Shown: positions 1 to 10,167, numbered from the stretch's first letter. The stretch is 35,000 nucleotides of DNA from Leptospira ellisii (GCF_002811955.1 NZ_NPEF01000001.1:1-35000), one strand, 5' to 3'. Made by a program: numbers and translations. Notes: a model not told the origin generated them from the sequence alone.

Positions 1-187
1 GTTTTCGTTTTTTTATAGTCCTATTTTTGCGTTCGATCATTCCCATTCCGCATTCGAAACCGAATTGAAACGTCATGGTTCCTTAGGAAGGGAATCGACG
101 CGATTCGTCCAGGGATTTTCCGAAATCCGATTCCGTTTTCCGGGCAGGAATTCGAAATCGATTTGTTATCGAAATCGGAGGCGGAAG

Positions 188-709
188 ATGCAGATCGTTT
201 ATAACGGCACCGCAGGAATTTTGGGTTTTGCCGCCGTAGGGATTTCGATTCTACTGAGTTTTTTGAATGTTCCCTGGAATCCGTGGGGAATGCTGACGTT
301 TTGTTCCATTCTCGCCGTCGCGGGCGGAATTTTGGAGATCACCCTCGGCAAAAAATTCCGCCCCCGTTATTTTTATCTGATCCCCGCCTGGTTGACCGGA
401 ATCTGCGGAATCGGACTCATCGTTTGGGAAATGCACGAATGGATCGGAATCGCGATTTTTGCGGGAACCGCGATTCCGTTTTATCTTTGGATTCGGGACG
501 AAGTCAAACGTCCCGGCGGACGCTGGGTCTTCGGTTTGTTAGGCGGTTTGATTTCGATTTTACTCATCCAAATTTGGATGCAGGGCAAACCTTCGATGAC
601 GAGTCATATCCTCAACGTAGGCGCGATTTCCCTTTTTTCATTCTCCCTATTCAAGACCTGGTGGGAAAGAAAAAAGGCGCAACAGATCGAATCTTCGGAA
701 CCCGTATAA
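188..709 (+). CDS. Small multi-pass membrane protein, unknown function
   Basis: A 173-residue protein with about five hydrophobic segments spread over its length and a short charged C-terminal tail (WWERKKAQQ...). It is presumably an inner-membrane protein. I recognise no family. The frame is open upstream to 65, but the ATG at 188 is preceded by GGAGGCGGAAG, a good ribosome binding site, so I start there. The upstream extension is Arg-rich and looks non-coding. The gene stands alone, with a Cys-containing protein gene following on the same strand after about 100 bases. No function is inferred. Confidence 0.7.
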   Translation: MQIVYNGTAGILGFAAVGISILLSFLNVPWNPWGMLTFCSILAVAGGILEITLGKKFRPRYFYLIPAWLTGICGIGLIVWEMHEWIGIAIFAGTAIPFYLWIRDEVKRPGGRWVFGLLGGLISILLIQIWMQGKPSMTSHILNVGAISLFSFSLFKTWWERKKAQQIESSEPV

Positions 710-806
710 AACCCGTACGTATCAGACGTTTTTCGATTATCGCAAGATAAAGATCCCGAATTTTCCCTCGTTTTCTCCGCAAAATACTTCGATACAATCC
801 TTAGCG

Positions 807-1232
807 ATGTCTTTACGATCCGAAATCGATTTCTCTTTTTCCGAAAAAACAAAAACCCCCGCCCCTCTTCCCATACGAGGATTGCGGAATCTTGTACGAT
901 TTCCCGTCCCGTTTTTTTTCAAACTCCGCGTCGTCGTATTTTTGTTCTGCTGTTTGCAGATTCCGTTCGATACGAAGTTGTTTCCTCAAAACGGAAACGA
1001 CATCCGCCGCGAAAGGGAAACCGCCGAGCCGGCGGAATCGAAACCCTTATTACGCGTGTTCCCTTCCTTTCGCCGGGAAGAATGCGATTGGGCGATCCGC
1101 TGGGACGTCTGTCTGCAATGTCTTAAATTGGGAAGAAGATACGCGCAAAAAATCCATTTCTTCGCTTCCGGTCCGTATCGGGAACACGGATGTTATTCGG
1201 ACGAGGAAGGTTTCTTTTTGATGGAGGAATGA
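807..1232 (+). CDS. Hypothetical Cys-containing, possibly exported protein
   Basis: A 141-residue open frame with codon choice like its neighbours (GAC, GTC, TTC, GGA, TCC favoured) from about residue 35 to the end. Residues about 38-52 are strongly hydrophobic (RVVVFLFCCLQIPF) and could be a signal peptide or anchor. The C-terminal half is well composed and has cysteines in EECDW, DVCLQCLKL and EHGCYS. The start is uncertain: the ATG at 807 has no convincing ribosome binding site, and the first 35 residues may not be translated. A second overlapping frame (892-1221) is Ser/Arg-rich and judged a shadow. No family is recognised. Confidence 0.45.
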   Translation: MSLRSEIDFSFSEKTKTPAPLPIRGLRNLVRFPVPFFFKLRVVVFLFCCLQIPFDTKLFPQNGNDIRRERETAEPAESKPLLRVFPSFRREECDWAIRWDVCLQCLKLGRRYAQKIHFFASGPYREHGCYSDEEGFFLMEE

Positions 1233-1360
1233 ACTCCGAAGGACAAAAAGGAAAGACGGAAAACGGTTTTGAATTTAGGGAAGAAAAACGCGGAACGGTA
1301 AGGGTAAATCAAACGAAAAGCGGGAAAGTCGAACGCCTCCCCGCTTCTTTTAGAAAAATC

Positions 1361-1642
1361 TTATTTCTTACAAGCCTGAATCGCAGGAATACTTTTTGCG
1401 GACTTAAGACAAGCGAGATCGAATTTTCCGGACATACATTCTTTTTGTAATACGGGAACCAGAGTCGCTTTCATAGTCGCGATATTCGCGGTGTCTTCCG
1501 CCTTTTGTCCTGCCGTCAGATTGGTAAGCATTTCTTCCACGATAGGCGCACATTCTTCCGCAGTATGTTTCGGTCCACCGCACATTACAGTCATAGAAAG
1601 AACTGCCGCGACGCTAAGGGAAATCATAAGAACTTTTTTCAT
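1361..1642 (-). CDS. Small Cys-rich lipoprotein
   Basis: A 93-residue protein with a Lys-Lys N-terminus, a hydrophobic core and a spirochaete-type lipobox (MTVMC) that would lipidate Cys21. Four further cysteines (residues 31, 69, 78, 91) suggest two disulfides in the exported helical domain. The composition resembles a leptospiral family of short lipoproteins with an AEECAPIVEEM-type motif; I recall such a family but cannot verify it here. Its ATG overlaps the TGA of the upstream glycosidase (ATGA, positions 1639-1642), so translation is probably coupled and the gene is the last of the patatin-GH5-lipoprotein unit. Function unknown. Confidence 0.75.
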   Translation of the reverse strand: MKKVLMISLSVAAVLSMTVMCGGPKHTAEECAPIVEEMLTNLTAGQKAEDTANIATMKATLVPVLQKECMSGKFDLACLKSAKSIPAIQACKK

Positions 1643-3603
1643 CTAATCTTCCTCTTTTGAGTATTGGGAACCACTTTAACCCGATCTTGTTCCGTGGAAA
1701 GTGATTTTTTAGAAGGCAAAACGGTTATTCCGTAGTGTAAAACTCCGGATTCTCCCTTGAATTTTAGGATTCTGGTTTTGGAATCGTATCGATACGTTCC
1801 CGCGTTTACGAGTACCTCCAAGCCGTCCTTGTAATGGATCTCGGGAATGAATATCTCCGTTTCTGGAAATAAATTTCCGTCCTGCCGGAACGAAAATTTG
1901 AATAAGGAACGTTCCATATCGAAGGATAAGGCAGTAGGCAAACCCTTGGTGCGAACCGGGTACGGACGGCTGAATGCGCGAACCGCACGCCCTCCGTCTT
2001 CATCGACGGAAAGCGGCGTATCCATCGAATAAATGGAAAGGTCCTCTTCGTTCCAACGATCCCCCAAACTGTGAGTGTGATCGGGGGTGTAATTCCACAA
2101 AGTAAGATGGACGAAATTCTTTTCGACGGCCTTCATGATCCGATCCAAAGCCTTGTCCAACACTCCGTAATCCTTTTTGAGATACGCTACCCTCTGGTTG
2201 ATGTCCATCGGGATTCCCGTTTCGCCTATGACGGTGGGACAATTCCCCATATTCCTTTCGGACATCTCCCGAATCATTCGGATCGTTTCCTCGTAGGCCT
2301 TATCTATATTCTCTTTTCCGAATACTGGTTTTTGTTTAAATACGTGCACTCCGAACCAGGAATAATAACGTTTCAGCATAAGCACCGAAATATCGTACCA
2401 GTGCGTAGCGTTGACGACCGCGCCGTGATTCTTTTTCTGCGGTTCCTTCCATTCCAATTCGAGATGCGCCGGATCGCTTTCGATAAAGATATGGAATCTG
2501 CTTTCCACCTTCTGAACCCGATCCTTGAACTTCTTGATGAACGGCTGCATAAAGTCGGAATAAAACCTATATTTCCTGCCGTTCTTCCTATAGAAGTATT
2601 CCGGTTTGAGCATCATCGGCGCTCCGTTCGGATCGTAATCCCATACTCCGTGGTTTCTCCATATACACTGCTGCCCGCGTTTCCAAAGGGGAACTCCACC
2701 CGAATTGAGACGGATCTTCCCGAATGGAAGACTCCAAAATCCGAGCATATACGCCTGTTCCGCGGAAACGGCCCTTCCTTCGGAAAGATACATCTCCTGA
2801 AACGGAGACGTTTTGGTCACCTTGCCGAATCCGAAGCCGTCGAATTCGCCCAGATTTTTTTTGCCGATCCATCCCGGAGAGGGTTCGTTTAGGGAATCGA
2901 AGCCGAGTACGTTTTTGTATTTCTTCAGTTTCCGCACGAGCTTTAACACCGATTCGATGTAATGATCCTGAAAAAAATCCTGTACGTTTTTTCCGCCGAT
3001 CTTCGCGTCCGGGGCAAATTCCCTTCCGCCGAAAAAGAGGGTGAATAACGTTCCGCACGCGTATTTCTGATAGTTGAGGGGCCAGGACATCCTTCTGTAA
3101 TTTCTGCCCTGATGATGGTGGACGATGGCCGTTTCGGAATCGCGGATCTTGGATATATCCATTCCCAACTCCTCCAAGGTCCAACCGGGAGCGCCGTCCC
3201 CTCCCGTGAATCGGGACCACACGTCCTGATGCGGATCGATAAAAAGATAAAATCCCTTTTTGGAAGCCAAGGACACGATCCGTTCCACATAGTCCAGATA
3301 TTCCGTATCGTATTTGCCGGGGCCCTTGTGTTCGATCGCTTCCCACGTTACGAGAAACCGCAGAAAGTTGAACCCCCACTTCTTCAATCTGTCGAAGTGT
3401 TCTTCGGCCCGATCCTCCTCGAGAGGACGGCCCACGAAGGACACGTTCCTGTGGTTGTAGAACGTCAAGGTTTGGTCGAAGTGGGTGGTTCCGTCCGGTT
3501 TCGTGGGGAGTTTGGCCGATCCGGAAAGGTTCGCACCTCGGAGCTGATACACGGCTCCGTCCTTTCCGACGAAATGCCCGTTTTTTACGAATAATTCTTC
3601 CAT
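1639..3603 (-). CDS. Glycoside hydrolase family 5 (glucosylceramidase / sterylglucosidase-like)
   Basis: A 654-residue retaining beta-glycosidase. The N-terminal TIM barrel opens with LRGANLSGSAK (residues 21-31) and carries FIDPHQDVWSRFTGG (121-135). This resembles the GH5_12 group of endoglycoceramidase-related enzymes, which includes fungal glucocerebrosidase and ergosteryl-glucosidase. The acid/base is predicted as Glu240 in SLNEP and the nucleophile as Glu461 in IGETG. A C-terminal beta-domain follows from about residue 540. No signal peptide is visible, so the enzyme is probably cytosolic or acts on internalised or membrane glycolipid. It starts 6 bases after the patatin stop and overlaps the lipoprotein gene by 4 bases, so all three are one unit. 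The glycolipid substrate is inferred from family likeness and from the lipase partner. Confidence 0.85.
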   Translation of the reverse strand: MEELFVKNGHFVGKDGAVYQLRGANLSGSAKLPTKPDGTTHFDQTLTFYNHRNVSFVGRPLEEDRAEEHFDRLKKWGFNFLRFLVTWEAIEHKGPGKYDTEYLDYVERIVSLASKKGFYLFIDPHQDVWSRFTGGDGAPGWTLEELGMDISKIRDSETAIVHHHQGRNYRRMSWPLNYQKYACGTLFTLFFGGREFAPDAKIGGKNVQDFFQDHYIESVLKLVRKLKKYKNVLGFDSLNEPSPGWIGKKNLGEFDGFGFGKVTKTSPFQEMYLSEGRAVSAEQAYMLGFWSLPFGKIRLNSGGVPLWKRGQQCIWRNHGVWDYDPNGAPMMLKPEYFYRKNGRKYRFYSDFMQPFIKKFKDRVQKVESRFHIFIESDPAHLELEWKEPQKKNHGAVVNATHWYDISVLMLKRYYSWFGVHVFKQKPVFGKENIDKAYEETIRMIREMSERNMGNCPTVIGETGIPMDINQRVAYLKKDYGVLDKALDRIMKAVEKNFVHLTLWNYTPDHTHSLGDRWNEEDLSIYSMDTPLSVDEDGGRAVRAFSRPYPVRTKGLPTALSFDMERSLFKFSFRQDGNLFPETEIFIPEIHYKDGLEVLVNAGTYRYDSKTRILKFKGESGVLHYGITVLPSKKSLSTEQDRVKVVPNTQKRKIR

Positions 3604-3609
3604 AATATT

Positions 3610-4491
3610 CTAATGTTCTCCGAATTGGATTCTTGCGTCCTCGTAACCCCGGCTGATGAGATAATCCGCCTGAACTTGAGAAAAATTTAATATACTTCCG
3701 AAACCGAGCGACGTCCTCGGCCCGATCGTCCTGATTTTCAATTCCGGCCGTTCCGCGCTGGGAATCGACAATAAGGAGGACAGTTTGGACTTTTTCCCTT
3801 TGCGCATCTTCTTTTCGAAGTTGAGATTGGACATGACCGTCTGAAAGGATCCGATCAGCGACAATTCGAACACCCGTTCCAAACCCTCGCGTCTGGTTTT
3901 GGGAAGTCCCATATCGATCCCTCCGACGGGGGAAAGTAATACGACTACGATGTCCGCAGCCCCGCGTTCCACTGCGGGTAAAATGGGTGTGTTGGCCATC
4001 ACACCTCCGTCCCAATGCGGTTTTCCGTCCACATACTGCCAGGGGAAAAACATCGGTATCGCCGAGGAGGCCATGACGTGTTCGATGTCTATGTCCTTGT
4101 TTCGAAAAAACACGAGTTCCGCGGTCAGAATGTTCACCGCGGTGATGATGATTTCCGTGGGATTTTTTCTCAGATTGCGGAAGTCCAGATGGGAATAGAG
4201 AAGATTTTTCAACGGAGTCGTATCAGTCAAAGGAGAATAACTTTTCACGAAGATATCGACCAGATCGTTCCAGATCGAATAACGCATCACCTTTTTAGCC
4301 TCGATGGATTTCCAGAGTTTGGTGATTTCGGCCGCGTTCATTCCGCAACCCATGGCCGTGGCGGTGATCGCTCCGACCGAGGTTCCGCAGATGATATCCG
4401 GTTTGAATTGAATTTCCTCTAAGTATCGAAGTACCCCGGCTTGATAGGCGCCCCGGGCACCGCCTCCGGATAAGATGAGAGCGCGTTTCAT
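3610..4491 (-). CDS. Patatin-like phospholipase
   Basis: A 293-residue patatin-fold hydrolase. The oxyanion-hole motif SGGGARG is at residues 8-14, the nucleophile elbow GTSVG at 36-40 with Ser38, and the dyad Asp161 lies in DGG. Enzymes of this family (RssA/YchK type) cleave acyl esters of phospholipids or glycolipids. There is no signal peptide, which points to a cytosolic or peripheral membrane location. The ATG at 4491 is preceded by AGGTAG. The gene heads a leftward unit with the GH5 glycosidase, suggesting joint breakdown of a glycosylated lipid. The unit lies behind a ~300-nt leader with its own promoter (4805-4832). Confidence 0.9.
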   Translation of the reverse strand: MKRALILSGGGARGAYQAGVLRYLEEIQFKPDIICGTSVGAITATAMGCGMNAAEITKLWKSIEAKKVMRYSIWNDLVDIFVKSYSPLTDTTPLKNLLYSHLDFRNLRKNPTEIIITAVNILTAELVFFRNKDIDIEHVMASSAIPMFFPWQYVDGKPHWDGGVMANTPILPAVERGAADIVVVLLSPVGGIDMGLPKTRREGLERVFELSLIGSFQTVMSNLNFEKKMRKGKKSKLSSLLSIPSAERPELKIRTIGPRTSLGFGSILNFSQVQADYLISRGYEDARIQFGEH

Positions 4492-4797
4492 TCTACCTGA
4501 ATCCTATAGATGGGAAAAAAAGAGAAGAATTTTCGTTTTTATCGGGAAGCGACAAACTCGGAACGAAGGAGAAAAGAGGGAAACCTTCTGAGCGACTGCA
4601 TCTTTCACACGGCATCGATCTGCCGAGGTCCGAAGCTCGAGAATGACCAGTTCCCGAAACTCAGAAAGGTCAGTGGTCTGATTGGATTGCAATACCCGTA
4701 CGGCTTACTGCAAAGTGAAACCCTGGCTATTGCTCAGCCACCTCACCGGTCAATTGTTTACTACAACTATCACTCACTAGACCACCTCCTTTTCGTG
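4492..4797 (-). promoter_or_regulatory. Structured 5' leader before the patatin operon, possibly a separate small RNA
   Basis: About 300 bases between a strong leftward promoter and the patatin ATG. On the minus strand it contains, in order: a near-perfect ribosome binding site and 16-codon mini-ORF (4777-4727); a GGCT/AGCC stem (4725-4728 with 4736-4739) that includes the mini-ORF stop; a two-part stem TGACC-AGTT / AACT-GGTCA (4644-4652 with 4658-4672); and a CGGCA/TGCCG hairpin (4610-4625). No T-tract terminator is visible before the patatin gene, so the transcript may run into it. I do not recognise a known riboswitch or RNA family. A weak TTG-started open frame (4692-4504) also crosses the region, but I do not call it. 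It may alternatively be a dispersed intergenic repeat. Confidence 0.5.
4727..4777 (-). CDS. 16-residue leader peptide / mini-ORF
   Basis: A GTG-started reading frame of 16 codons ending in TAG, peptide (f)MSDSCSKQLTGEVAEQ. The ribosome binding site AAAAGGAGGTGG (4782-4793) is an almost full-length complement to a 16S rRNA tail and lies 7 bases from the GTG, much stronger than at any neighbouring gene. A consensus-like promoter is just upstream. The peptide has no run of one amino acid that would point to classical attenuation. The stop codon lies in a small stem. A translated leader that controls the downstream patatin operon is the simplest reading; a stand-alone microprotein is the alternative. 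Confidence 0.45.
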   Translation of the reverse strand: MSDSCSKQLTGEVAEQ

Positions 4798-4804
4798 TGG
4801 CAGC

Positions 4805-4832
4805 AAAATATTCTGTCTCATTAAAATGTCAA
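4805..4832 (-). promoter_or_regulatory. Sigma-70-type promoter, leftward
   Basis: On the minus strand a perfect TTGACA (-35, 4832-4827) is followed after 16 bases by TATTTT (-10, 4810-4805). Transcription would start near 4798, about 20 bases before the mini-ORF GTG. It is the best-matching promoter I found in the window and points toward the patatin-GH5-lipoprotein unit. Confidence 0.6.
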
Positions 4833-4870
4833 GAATAGAGCGGTTTTTTTAGAATTTTCTTTCCGAATTT

Positions 4871-6163
4871 CTACGAAACAGTTTTCACCCTGGAAATCAA
4901 TACGAGAGCGATCACGTTAAACCCGATCGCCAGATATCCGGCTATATCATAATTTTCATACGGAGCCGTCGGACTGTTCGCAACGAGGATACTTCCCCCG
5001 ATCGTGGCTCCCAATCCGGACGCTAGATTTTGAAAGGAGGAGATTACGGTCATGAACCTTCCCCGATCCTTCGGTTCCGTGCTGGAAGTGATCAACGCCA
5101 GAGCGGGGATCCATCTTCCCGAAACCAAAACCATAAAGAAAGTGGTCAGAATCAAAACCGTGGTCAAAGTTGATTTCCCCAAATGTGTCATGATCAGAAT
5201 CGGAATAAAGGACAAGGGAACCAGGGTATAAAACACTTTGTGTTTTCCGATTTTGTCCGAAAGAATTCCGATCAAACGGGAGGAAAAGAACGTAACCAAA
5301 CCTCCGAAAAAATAGATCAACGGAATATCCTCTTTGGGAATCCCCACATTACGCTCCATATACGGAGCGATGAACGGAATCACGGTGAACCCGCCAAGAA
5401 TCACGAACATCATCAGCATATACGAGGCGGTGTATTTTTTATACGTCAGAATCCGCAAAAAGTCTAGGACCGGATTGGATCCGGAGACCTGATACGGAGG
5501 GATATCGGGAAGATGGTTGTACGTCAAAACCAGGATCGGAAGACTCACCAAGACAATTCCCGCGAAGGACATATTCCATCCGTAATACGACGCGATCTTT
5601 AATCCGAGAGGGATGCCGATCACCGAAGCGACGGAGAAGGCCCCCATGATCGCTCCCGTCGCCCTTCCCCTTCTTTCCAAAGGAATCGCGTCTCCGATGA
5701 ACGCAAAAACGATCGAACCCAAAACTCCCCCGAAGGCTCCGGATAAGATTCTCGCGATCATAAGAAGCGGATAGGAATCGGCCACGGCGCATAAAGCGGT
5801 TCCCGCGATGAATCCCGAATACAAAAAGATCGCGGCCGTTTTTCGGTTGAATCGATCGATGAACAACGCGCCCACGATTCCGGCGACGAAGGCGCTGTAC
5901 GTATAGGAGGAGATCAAAAGGGAGAATTCCTGCGGATTGATATGGAACGCCTCCTGGAAATAACTTCCCAAAGGCATCATGATCACGAAGTCGAGGATGT
6001 GAGTGAATTGAATCGAAGCCAAGACGAAGATCAGCATAGCTTCGGATTTCACGTAAATAGTTCGGGTGGGATGGGATGACATATATATGGATAGCTTGAG
6101 AAATGTCAGTTTTCTGTAGATAGAAAAAAGTAAAAAATGAATTGAAGCCGCTCCGCCTTTCAT
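4871..6163 (-). CDS. MFS transporter (DHA1-like)
   Basis: A 430-residue major facilitator with about 12 membrane segments. The loop after helix 2 reads GALFIDRFNRKTA, the usual G-x-x-x-D-R-x-x-R/K-x type, and IGILSDKIGKHKV repeats it in the second half. Likeness is to the drug/sugar efflux (AraJ-type) branch; the substrate is unknown. The first ATG (6163) has a good GGGAG site 7 bases upstream. An internal ATG at 6082 (MSSHPTRT...) would give a more usual N-terminus but has no ribosome binding site. I keep the longer form while noting the doubt. The gene is divergent from the CoA-transferase gene, with only 34 bases between the starts. Confidence 0.85.
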   Translation of the reverse strand: MKGGAASIHFLLFSIYRKLTFLKLSIYMSSHPTRTIYVKSEAMLIFVLASIQFTHILDFVIMMPLGSYFQEAFHINPQEFSLLISSYTYSAFVAGIVGALFIDRFNRKTAAIFLYSGFIAGTALCAVADSYPLLMIARILSGAFGGVLGSIVFAFIGDAIPLERRGRATGAIMGAFSVASVIGIPLGLKIASYYGWNMSFAGIVLVSLPILVLTYNHLPDIPPYQVSGSNPVLDFLRILTYKKYTASYMLMMFVILGGFTVIPFIAPYMERNVGIPKEDIPLIYFFGGLVTFFSSRLIGILSDKIGKHKVFYTLVPLSFIPILIMTHLGKSTLTTVLILTTFFMVLVSGRWIPALALITSSTEPKDRGRFMTVISSFQNLASGLGATIGGSILVANSPTAPYENYDIAGYLAIGFNVIALVLISRVKTVS

Positions 6164-6197
6164 AAGAATTCTCCCTCGAGATTCCTTTATAAACTTT

Positions 6198-7475
6198 ATG
6201 AAAACGAAATTTATCTCCGCTAAATCGGCACTTTCCGCAGTCCAATCGGGTCAAAGGGTTTTTGTACACAGCGTCGCCGCCGCACCTTCCCTTCTGATCG
6301 AAACATTGTCCGAAAGGGTCCCCGAATTAAAAAACGTGGAGATGATTCATCTTCATACGGAAGGAAAAGCTCCTTACGTTAATCCAGGCATGGAAAAAAG
6401 TTTTTTCACGAACGCGTTATTCGTCGCGGCGAACACACGACAAGCGGTTGCGGAAGGACGAGCGGATTATATTCCGATTTTCTTAAGCGAATGCCCTGCC
6501 CTGTTCCGCAAAAACATCCTTCCCTTGGACGTCGCGCTCGTCCAGGTTTCCCCTCCGGATAAACACGGCTTTTGTTCGCTCGGAATTTCGGTCGATATCA
6601 GCAAGGCCGCGGTGGAAACCGCCAAGATCGTGATCGCCCAGGTGAACGAGAACATGCCCCGCACGCACGGGGACGGAATCGTTCACGTGGATCGGATCCA
6701 TTCCCTTGTGGAAGGAAATCTTCCGTTACACGAACACGTTTCCGATACTCCTTCCGAGACGGAACTCGCCATCGGGAAAAACGTCGCGTCCCTCGTCGAA
6801 GACGGGGCGACTCTGCAGATGGGAATCGGCGCGATTCCCAACGCGGTTCTAACGTGTCTAACGTCCCACAAGGATTTGGGGATTCATACGGAGATGTTCT
6901 CCGACGGAGTGATGGAACTCGTACAAAAGGGAGTGATCACCGGAATTCATAAGAAAAAACATCCGGGGAAAATCGTTTCGGGCTTCGTGATGGGAACGAA
7001 AAAATTATACGACTTCATCGACGATAATCCCCAAGTGGCGATGTTGGACATCGGCTACATCAACGATCCGCACGTCATCCGGAAAAATCCGAAAGTGACC
7101 GCGATCAATTCCGCGGTCGAAGTGGATTTGACCGGACAAGTCTGCGCCGACACGATCGGAACAAGACAATATTCCGGAGTCGGAGGGCAGATGGATTTCA
7201 TTCGAGGCGCCTCACTTTCCGAAGGTGGAAAACCGATCATCGCGCTTCCTTCGACCACTTCCAAAGGAGAATCCAGAATCGTACCGTTTTTAAAACAAGG
7301 AGCCGACGTGGTTACGACCCGCGCGCACGTCCACTACGTGATCACCGAATACGGGATCGCGGATCTCTACGGAAAAAATCTCAGACAAAGGGCCAAGGCT
7401 TTGATCGGAATCGCACATCCGGATCATCGGGAAACCCTGGAACGGGAAGCTCACGCTCGATTTCAGGTTCTCTAA
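6198..7475 (+). CDS. Acetyl-CoA hydrolase / 4-hydroxybutyrate CoA-transferase family
   Basis: A 425-residue CoA-transferase of the two-domain acetyl-CoA hydrolase family. GIGAIPN (about 209-215) and HTEMFSDG (230-237) fit the active-site region, with Glu232 the likely glutamyl-CoA residue. Later come VDLTGQVC and a C-terminal block (VTEYGIADL-type) common to the family. It would move CoA between acetate and another short acyl group, or hydrolyse acetyl-CoA, in the cytosol. No ribosome binding site precedes the ATG and the gap to the divergent MFS gene is short, so a leaderless or very short 5' end is possible. The exact acyl substrate cannot be told from sequence. Confidence 0.88.
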   Translation: MKTKFISAKSALSAVQSGQRVFVHSVAAAPSLLIETLSERVPELKNVEMIHLHTEGKAPYVNPGMEKSFFTNALFVAANTRQAVAEGRADYIPIFLSECPALFRKNILPLDVALVQVSPPDKHGFCSLGISVDISKAAVETAKIVIAQVNENMPRTHGDGIVHVDRIHSLVEGNLPLHEHVSDTPSETELAIGKNVASLVEDGATLQMGIGAIPNAVLTCLTSHKDLGIHTEMFSDGVMELVQKGVITGIHKKKHPGKIVSGFVMGTKKLYDFIDDNPQVAMLDIGYINDPHVIRKNPKVTAINSAVEVDLTGQVCADTIGTRQYSGVGGQMDFIRGASLSEGGKPIIALPSTTSKGESRIVPFLKQGADVVTTRAHVHYVITEYGIADLYGKNLRQRAKALIGIAHPDHRETLEREAHARFQVL

Positions 7476-7605
7476 AAAATCCCGTTCCGCCCAAGACGGT
7501 CCGACGGTTTGTAATCCAATTTTATTCTTCCGAAAAAAGAATCGGATCGGAATCGTTTGACAACGCGGGAATCGTCCGTCACATTGATCCAGCACCGACT
7601 TTCCG

Positions 7606-8418
7606 ATGAAGTTCGAACGGGATAAAATCTACGAGGGGATTTTTCTTTCGGACGTCCATTATCTTCTCAATAAGAAGATCAAATCCCACAAACATAAGGA
7701 ACTCTTCCAGTTTCTGGACCACCTCGAAAAAAGAAACGTTCGGTTTCAAACGGTGTATCTCGTCGGGGACATCATCGAAAATTGGTTCTTTAGCGCGTCC
7801 CGCAAACTACGCAGAAGTAAAAAAAGATTCAACAAACTTTTCGACAGGCTCGACTCGCTCGCCGCTCTCGGAGGAGATAAGGTTTACATCGTCGGCAATC
7901 ACGACTCGACCTCGTATCTGATGAACCTCCCTCCGAAAATCGAAAAATATCTAAGGGAACGCGATTGGAACATCTGCGAAAAAGCGGAGAACGAGATTCT
8001 GATCGCGTTACACGGACACCAGGGACAATACAACAGGCTCACTTGGATCGGTTCGATCTTTTTATTAAGAATTTTGCATACGATCGCCCTTTTGGTCCCC
8101 AATCTCTTCCGTTTTTCGGAGGCCTTCTACCACAAACACCTCAACCGTCAGGACCCGACCACGACGGAGGAAATATTACGATATTATGAACGTCTTTCGC
8201 GGATTGCACATCAAGGGGACAAGGTCCTGATTTCGGGACACACGCACGATTTTCTCTGCATTCCCAATCTGCGCATCATCAACACGGGGGACTGGGTGAA
8301 AAGCAACAGTTTCGTCCTTCAGGACGGATCGGATTTCATCGGCGCACGCATGAATAAACGCGGAGAGTTCTCCAAGGAATTCGTCTACAAACATAAGGAA
8401 GAATCCAAACTTCAGTAA
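7606..8418 (+). CDS. Calcineurin-like metallophosphatase, LpxH/YbbF-like
   Basis: A 270-residue binuclear metallophosphoesterase. The five metal-binding blocks are all present: SDVH (15-18), GDIIEN (54-59), GNHD (97-100), HGH (136-138) and GHTH (211-214). The order and spacing resemble UDP-2,3-diacylglucosamine pyrophosphatase (LpxH) and its relatives, which cut UDP from the lipid A precursor at the inner membrane. The helical insert at about 145-180 is hydrophobic (IFLLRILHTIALLV), compatible with binding acyl chains. Whether this is the true lipid A enzyme or a related hydrolase is uncertain. It starts a rightward group, with the next gene 43 bases downstream. Confidence 0.8.
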   Translation: MKFERDKIYEGIFLSDVHYLLNKKIKSHKHKELFQFLDHLEKRNVRFQTVYLVGDIIENWFFSASRKLRRSKKRFNKLFDRLDSLAALGGDKVYIVGNHDSTSYLMNLPPKIEKYLRERDWNICEKAENEILIALHGHQGQYNRLTWIGSIFLLRILHTIALLVPNLFRFSEAFYHKHLNRQDPTTTEEILRYYERLSRIAHQGDKVLISGHTHDFLCIPNLRIINTGDWVKSNSFVLQDGSDFIGARMNKRGEFSKEFVYKHKEESKLQ

Positions 8419-8461
8419 AATATTTCTTGCGGAACCTCTTCAAAAGGTGCAGAATTACCGG

Positions 8462-10066
<1,605 letters not shown>

Positions 10067-10167
10067 CCCGTCATCTTCGAACAACGAATCATTTCTTCTC
10101 CGTTCGGAATCCTTTTCCTCTTGCCATCCCGCTTTCGATAAAAATCCTATACGAAAGCCGATAAGAC

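Noticed and set aside
2588..4015. Long leftward open frame overlapping the GH5 and patatin genes
   Set aside because: It is Arg/Gly-rich with no recognisable domain and overlaps two genes with intact catalytic motifs on the same strand in another frame.
4730..4760. tRNA-Ser/Leu-like string GAGGTGGCTGAG on the minus strand
   Set aside because: No acceptor stem, anticodon arm or T-loop sequence follows; it belongs to the mini-ORF codons GGT GAG GTG GCT GAG.
4781..4793. Plus-strand ACCACCTCCTTT resembles the 3' end of 16S rRNA
   Set aside because: No other 16S sequence is present upstream; it is the complement of the mini-ORF ribosome binding site.
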